Positions 35,114 through 48,432 of a DNA stretch of 64,000 nt are shown here, in pieces. The position numbers were made by a program, and so were the translations under genes. The notes under the pieces are model-generated. The model saw only the letters and a program-made list of their open reading frames with translations, was not told where the DNA came from and ran no database searches. Origin of the DNA: Phorcus lineatus. Its lineage: Eukaryota; Mollusca; Gastropoda; Trochida; Trochidae. Location: contig OV121081.1 in NCBI GenBank assembly GCA_921293015.1, positions 1,240,001 through 1,304,000 on the forward strand. Direction: 5' to 3'. The first letter of the stretch is position 1, and each line of letters opens with the position of its first letter.

Positions 35114-35243
35114 TTGGGCGAGAGTAACGTTTATGGGGCGCTGAAACACAGAAGAAACAAGATGAAGTCCAGTTAATTGTAGAGAATTAGAAGTGTTACA
35201 GAAGCTATATGTAACTCATTTGTAGTAGAATAGAATTAAGAAG
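35114..35243 (+). other. Candidate 5' UTR exon of the LRRC14-like gene
   Basis: Begins just after TCTCGCGAGA and ends at AAGAAG before a GTATGC donor at 35244. The first coding exon at 38097 starts with an acceptor (TTTTCAG) one base before the ATG, so a separate 5' noncoding exon is required. The exact start is not known. Confidence 0.4.
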
Positions 35244-37424
35244 GTATGCTCATTTGCTGGATTCATTGATTTATGGTCATGACAATATGATATCCCCAAA
35301 TTATTACTGATTGTATACCGTTTAATTTTGTCAAAAATGAACATTCAGAAAAATACATCCATAAACTTCATTTGATGTCACCAATATAAGAGCTTTTTTT
35401 AATACAGTTTTCAATACATATGGCTATAAAATAGTAGTTTTCTATGCAAAAACGCAAATTTAGGGTCGAGGCTAAGGTCTGATTTTAAGAAATGGTGTTA
35501 ATCTTATCATTTCTTGAACTGAGTTTGATGGACTAGACCTCATTTTTACAGTTGCACATAGATTGCGTTCCTTTCTTGTTATCCGTTTGATTCCTGTAAG
35601 ACTCTCCTTTAGCCCTAAGATATTTGTAGAGAAGTTTTTCAACCCTTTGATTTCTGTCCAATTTTTTTAGCATTAGTTTGTTTGTTTATTGGTTGTTAAA
35701 ATTTTGAAGTTGATAATAACTATTGCCAGGTAAAGTGCAGTACAGTCGTGTCAGTAAAAATAGTCTCTCGGTAAAAAACTAATCCTACTAAATCAGGATG
35801 AGTGTTATCTTGTAATACATTGATGTCATAGGATCTGTGGGGATTTTGGAAGATAAAAAGGCCTTAAATGTTGATTAGTGTTACAAAACACTGTCATCAA
35901 ACTTAAAAATTGTCAATGGAAAACAAAATATTAATATGACTATCGGTTTTTCCTTACCTAAACTTCAAAAAACGTTTTTAAAATCTATTGGAATCATAAT
36001 AATTGGAATGTTAGGTGAATTCAACCCTGCCTGGGTATCTTTAGTTTAGGCATGCCAACCTATTGAAATAGGGGGTTAATCGTTTGAAAACTTTCAGTGT
36101 CACTGACAAAACATTCAATGTGTAAATTTTACATTTATATGATCAACGAAGCTCTAAACTTTAACAATGACATGGTTTTTATCCCATATACTGTTTTTTT
36201 CTTGGATGAATGATCAAGTATCTCTTAGGTGCGTAAGCTTTACCAGCACGGTACTTCTTTGATGGCAGCCGTCAACCACTTTCGGAAACAATTTCTATTT
36301 CGGGGATTCCACCGTATACCCTCCAAGGCAATAGTCAAAGAGATAACATATTTTTAAAACTTTTTCTGTCATCATTGAAGTAATGATTTTAACAAAAGGC
36401 AATTTCCAAAGCTCAATGAAAGTAGTTTTATGCAAGTCTGTTTTGGAAGACAGCCATTGCCTTATTTCTAGATACTTATCAGTAAAAAAGCGATTTCATT
36501 TGAAACCTAATGCACTGCAGCTCATGTATCAAATTGAAACAAGAATAATTAGGAATCTGATATTATGCAAACTGTCAGTAAGATACTTAAACACTTGAAA
36601 AGAACTAAATTACAACTTCAAAATATCTAACCAAGGGAGACTGATCGACTTCACTTGTTTTATCTTACCCCTTTCTCGTGAGACTGTTAATATGAATTGC
36701 TTGATATGATAGTTTAGTTCAATTGAATCTGTCCCAAACTAATTTCCTTTACTTGAAATGTGTGTAAACAAATGCCTTGTAAACATAACAGTGGCACAGT
36801 TGAGTCACCAAAATTATGTTTTTTATTGTTGTACCTTACTCTTTAAAGCATCCAAATAATCTAGTCTTTAAACCGGATTAAGAATGCATGTTAGGTTTAT
36901 AAACAATGTTTTTCTGCATGCTCAAAAGGAAACTTAAGAAGTTAAGTTGAACAGGCAATCAAACACATCCATATATTTTCATTGCTACATATTTCATATT
37001 CATGTTGAACAAATTCAGTATCTTATTTCAAAGTGAAAGTGATACCATTTCGAGGTAACTATGATTATCTTTGTAAGCTCTTCTAAATGTTCTCTTGGAA
37101 TGCGTGTTGGGTCATGTGATATCCTGGAAAGGTGTGTTTTTGTGAATGGTTTCAAGCTATGAATGGAAACAGAACATGACTATGATTGACCTATTTATCT
37201 CGACACAAGCTCTAGTTTTTGGGCAAGAAACCAGTGCTATCAGAGTTTAATTTAGTTTAATCATTTCTGTGGATATGATAATGATAATAATTAGTATTAT
37301 TCACAGAATTATGTTTTTAAGAAATTGAGCGAACACACCTTTTAATTGATTAAGCGCCCTCCTTACTCACACGTTCTGACACCAAATTAGTGCAGACAAA
37401 ACATAGACAACAAGTGGACCAGCC
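35244..37424. other. LRRC14-like 5' intron, no other gene
   Basis: AT-rich intronic sequence between the candidate 5' UTR exon and the SINE fragment. Short frames only; no array seen. Confidence 0.5.
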
Positions 37425-37572
37425 GGTTCCAGCCGTTTGTGCATAGGTTTCACCCCAATGCTTTGCCACAATGGTTTTGTGGGCTTTCTCCCTGCAATAA
37501 TACCAGCGGCCGCGCTATGAGTGAAGTACTCTTTAAAGCAGCGTTAAACCACATATCACCTCATCTCACCTC
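37425..37572 (+). mobile_element. 5'-truncated SINE copy in an LRRC14-like intron
   Basis: Shares AGGTTTCACC, GGGCTTTCTCCCTGCAATAA and TTAAACC with the body and tail of the intact SINE at 45175-45490, in the same order and orientation. The tRNA-like head is missing. Confidence 0.7.
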
Positions 37573-38097
37573 TGAAAAGCTTATATGGTTGAATTATTGA
37601 AGAAGTTGAATAAACGGATATATTAAGATATTTTTAGTTCAAAGTGATGTCAAGTAGAAGCCGTCTTGTATTGATATTTATCACAACTGGTCTCTAATGT
37701 CAAATTGACTGGGGACATGGCAGTCACTTGGTGTATCAGTTATCTGTGATTTTTAAACTTTTTGAAATTTTCGACTTATCCAAAACAGCTGCATCCATTA
37801 GCAAATATTTTGGTAATGTTACTTGTTTAGAGGATCAAATTTTGTAGCTTTCATCCTGCTGCCCAAATAAGGGTATTAACGGTAAACAATTACAAAGCTA
37901 TCACCTTATTGATAAATAATATAAAACAGAACCATTATAGTTCCTTGATCAGATTTGCCCAAATTTTTTCTCTACTTTTGGAAATTTAGTTTTAAGTACA
38001 TTCTTGAGTTAATTTATTAGAATTGTTACTTCTTGCTTAAAAAAAGTGAAAAGTTGCAGTGAATAGATTTATGTTGAACTTTGGTTTTCTTTTCAGA

Positions 38098-41000
38098 ATG
38101 TTTAGGGCATTAGACCATGTAGATTATGATAATCTTCAAATTGCTGAGAAGATCAGCAAGGGAGATAATTCCGCCCACCAACCTCGATCACTTCTCCAGC
38201 TGAGCTGTAAAGTTCTGAATGAATTCCCTCCCCTTGCTGAGCTGACCATCACCACAGTCCCGATCCACCTGGCTCCTGTCCTGTTGAAGGCTGCAGTGGA
38301 CAATGTGCAACCTCAAGCGGTCAGCAGTCTTATTGCAAACTGGCCTTTGTCCAGTCTCTGGTGAGTGTAACTGTCAGATCTGTTGAAGTCATTAGTGTTT
38401 CCCCTAGTCTTTTTTAGCAGGGCGCAACGCCCTGTCCTTTTTCTGTCCCGCCCTGCCCTTTTTACTGAACGCCCTGCCTTGTAGCTAGCCCAAATCTTGG
38501 TGTTGCCCTTTTGCAGAATAACATGTACACAGAATTTATTTATGTCACAATTGTACATTTTACATAGGAAGAAAGAGAATGATTAAACCTAATGATCCAT
38601 CCTTTTGTTTCACTGGGACACAGCTGCTGACCACATGTTTATAATCTGTCTGTTTAGCTAGATACAGAAACAATAAGGAGATTACTGGTTGACACGGCCG
38701 AATGATCTCATTTGATGTAATGATTGAAATGTATGCGCACATGTTTGAAACCCATTGCTCATTCAAAATTGGTTTAAATAAATGTGTTGTTTTTTTCTGA
38801 ATAAGAAAGATTTAGACAATTATGAAATATATGTTAGACTGCTACAATTGACACCAGTGTAAAGAAACTGTTTAGTTTGCAGAAAGTAGCGCCGTTTTCG
38901 TTCGAACATACACACACATGAATTTGTATGTTAATTAGTGCCCTTTTGAAAGGAGTTGTGCCCTTTTTTAAAATCAATTTGCCCTGCCCTTTTTCAAACC
39001 TAGGGGAAACACTAGTCATAGTCTCTTCTTTTGTAATGTTGCCTCACTAAGTCATTTTGCAAAAGTCACATAGACTCACAACCGACATGACTTAAAAGTA
39101 TCCTAGAAAGCAAAGTAAAAACTAAAGTTAAGAACATTTCATATTTCCCAAATGCTTCGAACTACTTATAGTAAGACATTGCGCCTTTGACCAGTGTTCA
39201 AGCTTCAAGTTTGCGTTAATAAGATAACTTTAACTTTGAAATACATGTGCACCAGTAATATTTGGTAAAGGTGTTTCTATACCCTATAGACTAAATATTG
39301 CCCAAGAGACGCTTAATAATAACACACTGGTTACACTATCATAAGGTAATTTACAAAGGAATACATAAAAATTAAAATGGCTGAGCTCATGAACATCTAC
39401 ATGTCTTCGATTTTAGTTTTCGGGACATCCTCAGCAACAAGTCCTACTCCAACATCTTCCAGGAGGAGATGGGCTTCGACCTGGTTGTGTTCCGTGGAGT
39501 CCTAGGACGCACCAAGTCCTGCAAGATCAAGTGTCTCGACTTCAGGGGATTCAAACTCAGTCAGTACCTTGTGCACATATGATCAATATGACACATCATT
39601 ACCATACATATATAATCTGGTTGAATTTCTTCTTGACAAATTATATTTGGACAATTTAAATATTTCAATGAGAGACATTTTATATGAGGGTTTGATAATT
39701 TCAATATTTTTTGTTTCTACAGACAACACATTCAGCAAACTGATAATCCAGATGTGGCCTGTGTTGTCCCTCAAGAAATCTCAACTGAATCTGAAAAGGC
39801 TTGCCAAAGTCATCGCCAAAACAGCAGGTAAAATCAATGACTAATCAAGAAATGGACTATACATTTTTCTGTGTAAGGTATTTTTTTGAAGGAATGCCTT
39901 TTGCTGATACCTTTATTTCGTATCCAAGCAACATTAAAGAGACATGATGAATAGCTTGTATTCCTATAAGTTTGTTTGGTAGTATGTGCATTTTGCTTGT
40001 TCCAAGGGGAGAGGTGGGGGATGGGGGAGAGAAGGGATGGTCTTCCTACTTGCATGCAGTTAATCTTTACAAAGAGGGGGGTGGGTCAACCCCCTTGACC
40101 CTCCCACTCTATCCTCCACTGAATTGTATAAAAGTTTCCTCAAGTATGAAGATGTTTGTGTAGGTGTGGAGGCTACGCGTCTGACAGAGGAGGTGCTACC
40201 CAAGCTGCTGAATGAAATCCTGGGCCATGAGATGGTCAAATACTCCAATGTCAGGATCAACTTCCCTAGAGGTTTGGACATTTAGTCAAATTTATTCTTC
40301 ATTTGATGAATGTTAGTGTGATTTATAAATTTATCAGTTGCTTATTAGAAATCCCTGTACCCAATAGTTATTACATTGTAAGATCATTGGTTGCTTTCTA
40401 CTTTTGGCATCAAATTTAAAATCTTTACCAGGAGATTCATTGATGTTTTTTGAGCAAAGTAAAATACTTTAATGAAGATCAGAATAAGAACTATCAAATC
40501 ATTTTAGGGCTGAAGATTTCAGAAAGTCAAAATAAAAGGAGTGGAATCTGTTGTCATGATAGTTAACAGGTTATTCTGTAGAACTGCTATGAGTGGGTTT
40601 ACTGCATGTCTGGGGAGGGTATTTAAATCCAGTATGATATCATGTTTATTATAAAACCCTCCTAACGCTGCTACATCATCATTAACTTTCTGTATCGATC
40701 CATGCCAGGACATGACAGGACATTCTCTGTGGAAGACTGATTGCAGTTTAAATGAATCGATAAGTGTGATAGTTTTGGCCATGGCCAGCGGTTGATTGCA
40801 GGCATGCATGTATTATCAACAACTCTTGATAATTTTCACTGTGCTATGATACTTATATCACAAATATATTTTCATTAGTTTGTATTTCTCGGTTTCATTC
40901 TTATGTTCTGTATCCTGCTTGATGGATTTTTTATTGGAGCGGCATTAAAAAAAGCCAAATGGCTTGTTCCCCAATCCAAATTTCATACGAAATAAAAATG

Positions 41001-43163
41001 TTTAAACCATGTATCATCAAGATATGTAAGCTCCCTCTGATGCTGTGTCCACAGGTCACAAGATGGTGGTCAAGCTGGACATGCTGCAGTTCAGCACCAA
41101 CAACGCCTTCTTCATGGACTACCTTATCTCCAACTGCCTCCGCAGCATCACCCCCCTCCGCATACAGGTTTCCACGCTACATATCAGGTAGGTTGTTGTT
41201 GATCATGGGCCAACTTAATGCAGCACTACATTCTGGTACCATGTGCTCCTGTACGTACCTAGGCTGTTTGCTATCAATTGCGACATATTTCATGAAGATA
41301 TGTTGGTTTGTTTGCTATCGGTGTGCCTGCTATCAATTGCAACTGCCATATTTCATCTTGGACGTAGATATGTTAGTTATTATAGACCCTATGAAATATC
41401 ATTGCTTGCTTCTGATTGATGTGATAAAAAATAAACCTCCAGCTCTTTACACTACATAAAAGGTCAGTGCTCCTATAGTAAATGGCAAAAACCTTATTAT
41501 TATATGTTCATGGAAGATACTGTTGAATAAAACTAACCTGTCATTACATATCTTGTAGCATGCACGTTATCTGGTCTTATCAACCCAGCTGAAAAAATTA
41601 GTTCCCGAAAATGTTGCGAGAAAATTTTAGGGGCTGCTCTAAGAATACAGTTCTTTATGGAAATGATATAAGCAGATCCTGGAACAAGTATGTTTGGTGA
41701 AACAGTGTGTGATATTAATTTTCACAGTATTGTTATTATCAACTAGGTGACTACTGAATGTATGCCTTTTATGTTTCAGATCTGAGTTGCTTGTTGGAGA
41801 TGAGATCATGGACTCCCTGGCGCCATTCATAGTGCTGCGAGGCCAGGATGTTGAGGTGTGTTCTGAAGTCCTCTTCAGTCTCTTGTTTCTTTAGTCGACT
41901 ATGTTTCATTGCAATATAATCATTATTATCCAAAAGTGATGTATCCATTTCAGTTTAAGGGGAACTAACATTAGCATCTATTCAAGATTTACTCAAGTTC
42001 TTACACAATAGACTAAATTAAACTAAATGATCAAGGAAGAACTAACACCAGTCAATGGTTAATTAATCTTTCATCTACAAAGTGACATCACAAGCAATGA
42101 TAATACATGTATGGTGTACAGTTAATCTCTTCAGTGTAAATCATTATTTTCTAGAATCGTGCACATCTATTGTACAGTACCAGAACTAAAAGGTCTATTT
42201 AAGAAATCTTTTCTACTTAAGCATTTTGTTCAATTTTCCACTTAATTTTTAATAATAAAAATGTTTACTAATGCTTCAAATGTTAAGTAATCTTGCTGCT
42301 AAATGTTGATGTATAGTTTCATATTGAATTATGTGTACTTTCAGACTTTAGAAGGCATATCACTTAGGCAGCTTGAGGAAAATGTGTTTTTCATCATTGC
42401 TCCTGATCTCAAGAAGTTCTCGAACCTGCGATCTCTAGACCTACAAGATTGTAATATCTACCTACATGAGGGAAAGACACGGAGCTGCACCACTGGTAGG
42501 CAGCAGATTGTGAGCACGCTCAGTTGCTTCCAGCACCTTGTTCGTCTCGACATCGGCTTCAACTACATTGTGGGTTGTCTTGGCGAGGTTCTGGATTCCC
42601 TTCAGAATCCGTTGGAATACCTCAGCATCCGAGGTTGTGACATCAACGAGGAGGACCTGGACGCACTAGCCAGGTCACATCATGCACCCCACATCCGGGA
42701 ACTGAACATCAGCAAACTCTGTCAGTTCATGATCTTTGACACTCGTAGGATCTCTCCGTCTTATCTCCTTAAGGTACTGAAAAACTTTTCTCAGTTGTCC
42801 ATACTGAACCTCTCCCAGAACCACATCTCCGATTCTGCTGTGCCAGATTTCTGTCAGACTTTGAGCAAAACGTTGAGCAAGTTAAAAATGTTGGATATAT
42901 CTGCAAATGTGCTAACGTCGGAGAGTCAACTTGACATAACACGTGCATGTGCAAGCATTAGGACGATGCAGAAGTTCAAGTTGACATGTGTGTCTGGATT
43001 TGTGGAGGAGGTGGAACAACCAATGGACAATCACTGTGAGATGAGGCAGAAGCTTGTTAAACTTATGGACTCGTTAGGTCGGGGGGACATCGAGATTGAA
43101 GCAGTTAAACTCTCTCAAGCAATATTTGTTGACTTTGTTGACATAATGGATATCTTCAGGTGA
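38098..43163 (+). CDS. LRRC14: LRRC14-like leucine-rich repeat protein (PRAME family)
   Basis: Seven coding exons: 38098-38360, 39417-39559, 39723-39827, 40164-40271, 41055-41187, 41780-41855 and 42345-43163 (TGA). The phase closes exactly, giving 548 aa (human LRRC14 is 493). The N-terminal part carries SLLQLSCKVL and a W-P-L-S-S-L-C-F stretch that align with human LRRC14 (its W-P-F-P-L-L-S-F). The last exon holds irregular LRRs (LRSLDLQDC, LVRLDIGFN, LEYLSIRGC, IRELNISK, LSILNLSQN, LKMLDISAN) and a D-L-D-A-L-A-R-S-H-H-A-P-H block close to human LRRC14. SLLQLSCKVL also fits a BC box (S-L-x3-S-x3-L), so a Cullin-2/elongin substrate-receptor role like that of PRAME-family proteins is possible. 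In mammals LRRC14 binds IKK-beta and dampens NF-kB signalling; conservation of that role is unproven. TTCAG/GTGA at the stop looks like a donor, but the length already matches the family. Confidence 0.9.
38394..39013 (+). mobile_element. hAT-like non-autonomous DNA transposon
   Basis: A 620-bp insertion in the first coding intron of the LRRC14-like gene, with inverted ends AGTGTTTCCCCTAG and CTAGGGGAAACACT (14 bases, exact). AGTCAT occurs on both sides (38387-38392, one base from the left end; 39014-39019), consistent with a partly decayed target duplication. Subterminal GCCCTGCCCTTTTT motifs occur at both ends. The TIR form suggests hAT. No transposase frame. Confidence 0.7.
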
Positions 43164-43366
43164 AAATTGCATCTTCCATAAGATGTTTACATACTCAGGT
43201 TAACCCAAGGCATCTCATAATAATTCATTCTTGATGTCACTCAAGGGAATGGTGCATTCATTACGCTCTATTCTGATCATTCCCAATCAGAAAGTATTTG
43301 ACCATCCCAAAGAGAGTAGATGAGAGCTCTAAAATGAGGGAATATAGTCTGGTCCATTTATAGGAA

Positions 43367-43372
43367 AATAAA
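43367..43372 (+). terminator. AATAAA polyadenylation signal, LRRC14-like gene
   Basis: An exact AATAAA 204 bases downstream of the TGA stop, in a normal position for a short 3' UTR. Confidence 0.5.
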
Positions 43373-45164
43373 AGCTGTGGATCACTGCACACAAAGAAAA
43401 CTATCAACTGTAACAGAAACAAGCTCTGATTGTTAGTCTCTTCATCGATCCCTTGAAATCTTTCCCTCTATAACCGCTCGTGACAAGATCGTAGTGCAAT
43501 ACTGAAGGAAATGCCGGAGACTTGATTTAGTCTTGGAGATGAAATGTAGAAATAATTAATTTGTTGATAAAGTAGAATAAGTATTAGCTCCAGGCAGCAG
43601 CGGTTAGAATAGCTGCCAATTGCTGACCCTTTCCGGGAGATTGTAAAATGAATGAGCTGTGAATTTCTCTCCTGGTTTCTCAAGTACTCTTTATTTTGCC
43701 TGGTAAGTTTAAATGAAACAACACGTACATTGATCTGGAAAAAAAGTTTTCTAATTTCAATGCATAATTCTAGCTTCAGTTTTTTCCTTAAGAACCTCAA
43801 TGATGTGGAGGTAAAAAATCTTTGAAATGTCAAGATAAGTGATATATTTATATACAGAATTTTTCAGATTAAGTGTTAAAAGAACACTGAATGATGCATT
43901 TTCAATCAAACTTGAATGTTAAAAATATTGAACATAAAATATTTGCATGATTTGTAAATATGTATATGCTGTACAATGATATATATATACTTTCAGTGTA
44001 CAAACAGTGCCAAAGATTTCTATTCCTGTCAGTCCTGTACCTGAGAGAAGTTTAATGCATAAAACTGCTTCATGTGTGTACATCTGTCTATTTTTGAGGA
44101 ATCAAAGCGATCTATTGTAGCAAGCTTTTCTTTTTTGCTTACAGAAAATTGCTTACAGGCATTATAATTTTCTTTTTTCATTCTAGAATGCCAATCAAAG
44201 ATTTATTGCCTAACTGACATTTAAAAACCCCAGAGACCCTTAAGTGCAAAGTTAATCTATAGCTCAATTACACTTATCAACATGATGTTTAAATAATATC
44301 TTTTTAAAAATAATATCCTCTCTTGATCACCCCAAGTCCTAATTACAAGGATTAATCTTGTTCCATGTATCATCAGCTTTGACATGTTCAGTGATTTACC
44401 TGGTGAACTTAACGGACTATCTAACCAGAGGGTGAAATGTTTTATTGTTTTTCTTTCAATGAAAAAGCAATATTGACTTGAATATCTAAGTTTAAGTCCC
44501 CATCCAGCCAGGCATTTGTTTTATTATTGTGTGGACAATCCTCAGGATGAACAGAACTAGCCACTCAACTACAAACCAAAGAACATGCTCAATTTCTAAC
44601 CTGTCATTCCAATAATGTTTGCATAAAGAACATCATTTCTTGCAATCTCTTCCCTGTTTACACATGCCATGCAGATTGTAACAGGTGATGTGTGCGGCGT
44701 AATGTGCGGTTATCTCGGCTTCATCATTATTCATCCATCATGAACAATATCCAGGGAAACCGTTAAACTTTGATATAAAATGTTCACAATCTGACCTTTT
44801 GTTTGTTGTACTTGATTAGCTATTTATGCAGTTTGTTTTGACCACATAAGTTAGATTTTCTTCCAGACCTCATGTTTCGATACTCTTACTTACTACCTCT
44901 GGGAATTTTCATCAAAAATTTGTACTCAAATTTTCCAATATTTTCACCACTTCCAACAGGTTGTCAGTTGTTTTTAACTGTTTTGTACATTTTCCCAAGA
45001 TATGAAAGCAAATAATTAAGAGTTATGGTTTTAAGCTAAACACTTTGTAAATCAAAAGATTTTTTCCATAAAACTGTTGTTATTTATTCTAATGAACAAA
45101 AAGCACTAACTTAAAGAGGAGGAGTAACACATTATTTTGATTATTGCAAATTACCTGAATTTGT
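43373..45164. other. Intergenic DNA, no gene recognised
   Basis: AT-rich sequence between the LRRC14-like gene and a SINE. Only short frames on both strands; no array or clear transposable element. Confidence 0.5.
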
Positions 45165-45174
45165 TTCACTTATA

Positions 45175-45490
45175 TGGGGGCGGGATAGCGCAGTGGTCAG
45201 CGCGTTTGGCTTCGAATCATGAGGTCTATGGTTCGAATCCCTCCAGGGGCTTGGCAACTTTGTCTGCAGTAGAGAACTGTTCTACACGCAGTCAGGTTTG
45301 GGTGCAATGCTACACTTAGTTTCAGCGCAATACCACCAATTATTCGCTATTTCCAGTCGATGCTCGCAGGTTTCACCGCAATGCATAGCCACAATGATGT
45401 TGCGGGCTTTCTCCCTGCAATAATACTGGCAGCCGCGATATAAGTGAAATAATCTTGAAAGTGGCTTTAAACCCCAACTCGCTCACTCAC
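45175..45490 (+). mobile_element. tRNA-derived SINE with target-site duplication
   Basis: A 316-bp element flanked by TTCACTTATA on both sides (45165-45174 and 45491-45500). The head carries an A box (TAGCGCAGTGGTCAGCGCG) and B box (GGTTCGAATCC), the internal Pol III promoter of tRNAs. The body includes GGGCTTTCTCCCTGCAATAA and the tail ends with CTCGCTCACTCAC. Intact ends and a perfect 10-bp duplication suggest a fairly recent insertion. A truncated relative is at 37425-37572. Confidence 0.88.
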
Positions 45491-45767
45491 TTCACTTATA
45501 GGAATAAAAAGAGCTAAAAACATGAGAATTTATACAATAACACACTTTGTATACCCCTGTTATCCTAAACTGCCTTATCAGCCTGGAGAAAGCTTTGACA
45601 AAATCATCAAAGCTTGAACGTGTTAATGGTCAGCTGAAACTCGAGCTCTTCGTTTTTCTCTGATAATTCAGCAACAAAATGGGGACAATAGCATTACCAA
45701 AGAATTTATAACTACGATATTTTGCTGCCTCAAGTCAACTTTCCCTCTCAGTCGTCATATCCACTTA

Positions 45768-46528
45768 CTGTAAAATCATTTATTTTCGAGGGGTGTTATT
45801 TTCGCGCAAACATAAAAAATGACTGATTCGCGGGGTTTAATTTTCGCGCATATCGACTAAGCAATATAAAAAATTTAGTGAGAAAAACTACATGCACCGT
45901 GCAGAAAAGAAACTAGTAGTAATTTACAATGAAAACAATAATATTTATTCAAAAGTCAACGATAAAAATTTTATTTATTGTCATTAAACGTCTTCAAGTT
46001 TTGAAGTGGTAACGATACCTGTCGCCAAGCTTTCCCGGAAGTAAACATTCGGAACGAATTAGTTTGATCTTTAACTCCCAACAATAGTGTTTGAATGATG
46101 TGAATCCTCGAGATCTCGTTCAAAGAAATATCATACCGAACCGAAAATATATTTAAACCGAGGGTCCTGTACCGCAATACGCTCCGAATCGAAGCTCAAG
46201 CGTACTGCAATCAAAACAATAGGACACGCATATTGGCGATCAAGAGTGGATTCCGCCAGGCCGGATTATTGTGATGATTGTGTTTGCACAATAAACAACG
46301 TGCATATCGGCGTACACGCTTGTGAGAGCTCTAATTAGTGACTCGTCATTAATGAACACACCAAACAATCCTGTGAGTAATAAAATGTGTCAACCAAATT
46401 ATTTGTCTGTTATTGGTTTTCTTCACGTTCATGACCATAATATTTCGCGATGTTTTATTATTCGCGCATTATGACTTTGCGCGAAAAGCGCGAAAATTAA
46501 ACCCCCGCGAAATATTATGATTTTACAG
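45768..46528 (+). mobile_element. Tc1/mariner-type MITE, copy 2
   Basis: A 761-bp relative of the 9719-10475 element, with the same ends (CTGTAAAATCAT and ATGATTTTACAG) and TA on both sides. The two copies align along their full length with small indels and scattered substitutions. No protein-coding capacity. Confidence 0.88.
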
Positions 46529-48432
46529 TAATTGCAGTGTGACAATACCTGGTTTTCTCGGGTGGATTTATATAAAAACGGCTAGAACTTTGTGGTGAGA
46601 GATCAACCTCTACTGAATAACACCTGTTATATTATGCAGGCTATTTATCGATATGAAATGTAAATTGTCCCTTTAAAAAATGAAAGTTGTTAAAGAACGG
46701 GATACATTTTTATATATGTTCACTGTAGTGACATTTATATCATATTTCGCATAAAATTTTATTTTATTTTACTGAACAATTGTGACAACTTAGTATTAAA
46801 GTGGGTGATTCGTTTGTAGTTATCTAACATATCTTGTTATCTAGTATCGTATCTCGCACTGTGTGGCTGTCTCTGTCTTTGACTGCAATAATCAATGATA
46901 TAATAACATACCTGCCGCAAGCGTTAGATAATCCTAAAGGATTTTGGTAGGCTTTCCAAACCACTGCAAACGATCTACTTTTTGAAATGATGGTCAGCAT
47001 CGGTAAAAAAGCATGAGCCAATCTCTTTCTCGTAATTTATTTGTTGAATACATATTCTATATAATACATAATGATTAGACGTCGTGACAATAGTCAGTAG
47101 CAGTCGCATGCCAAGAGATACGCCATTATGACAGGAAGTTGAGACATATTCCGTGCAAATGTCCAAAGGCGTGACAATCCATAGGTGTAATGGGAGACCA
47201 TCAAATTAAAAAAAAATTTTGAAAGCAAGATTATATAATGTGCACCTGTTAGTCATAAAAATTAGTCTTTTTAACCCAGTGTGATTGTTTTAATTGATGA
47301 CACATGCTGTAGGATAGTGCGCATAGCATCGTATTCAAGCACGGTCTTTCGCTGGAAACAATACAAATTACTAAAGATAGATATTAACTATAAATTAATC
47401 CTAGACAAGTCTTATAGATACAAACTTCTTTATTTGATTTTCACGACGTTTCTGGGCTACTTCTTGCCCCTTCTTTAGGTGACTGGTGATATGATACAAA
47501 GTATGGTGTATATATACATAGATTACATGAAGTCAGACAGGTTATTTGGTATATATTTGATAAATTAATCAAAGGTTTGAGTTGTTTGGATGACTTTAAA
47601 TATGTTTTAACGTTGGTTAAAACAGCGATATTTTTGGTTCTTTTTTCAATAAGGAGGTTGTTAAGGCGACTCCTATCACGTCAACCGGCCGGACTCACAT
47701 TTCACGGGCCCTTTCAGTTATGTTCACTAGTGCTATTTAGCTGGTGTTTTGAAAAAGCCGTATTTTTGCTGTTTATCGGCCGATTTCCGAAATTTGAAGT
47801 TAAGTCACTGTCAAATTTGAATACATTTTAAAGAATCTTGAAAGTTGCCAAACGTAGTATTTTTATATTGAAATAATTCACAATGTTTGCTGACTCAGCA
47901 ATTTTCAATTGGAACTATCATTTGAGCAATTTCTACCTTTTTTTAGAAAGTAGATGTTGTTGAATGAATAATATTTGTATGTATGCGTTCAGGTATATTT
48001 TTAGATAATGAGTTGGAGAAAGCATGTTTTTAGTACAAAAATAGCTTGAATGTTGGTAATTATGTTAACTCTTAACATTTTCATATTACAAAAAGTTTAA
48101 TACAGGATCTAATTTAAATTTAAGATTTCTCAAAAATGGTCATCATTTCCCGATTGACTCCCATGTAAAATCTCTGACTGAAAAAGGGATCTTCGTCTTA
48201 AAATATTTCGAAAAAAAACTCACACTAACCCCCCAACCCAAACCTTTTGGGGGTTGATACTTCAAGTTAATACACTAAACTTTTGAAAAAATTTAGGTTA
48301 GAAAAAAAGTTTAATTCTTTAAATTTGAGGAATGGACATCCTTAATGAAAGATTGAAGGTAAACGGAACGTCTTATATGCAAACCTCGGCCTTATGTGGG
48401 ATATTGTATGAAAAATAGAGTCATGGGCTCTG
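46529..48432. other. Intergenic DNA, no gene recognised
   Basis: AT-rich sequence with short frames, none of which resemble a known family or link by splice sites. Confidence 0.5.

Noticed and set aside
43156-43166. TTCAG/GTGA as a donor extending the LRRC14-like gene
   Set aside because: The TGA stop gives a C terminus matching the family's usual end, and AATAAA follows 204 bases later.
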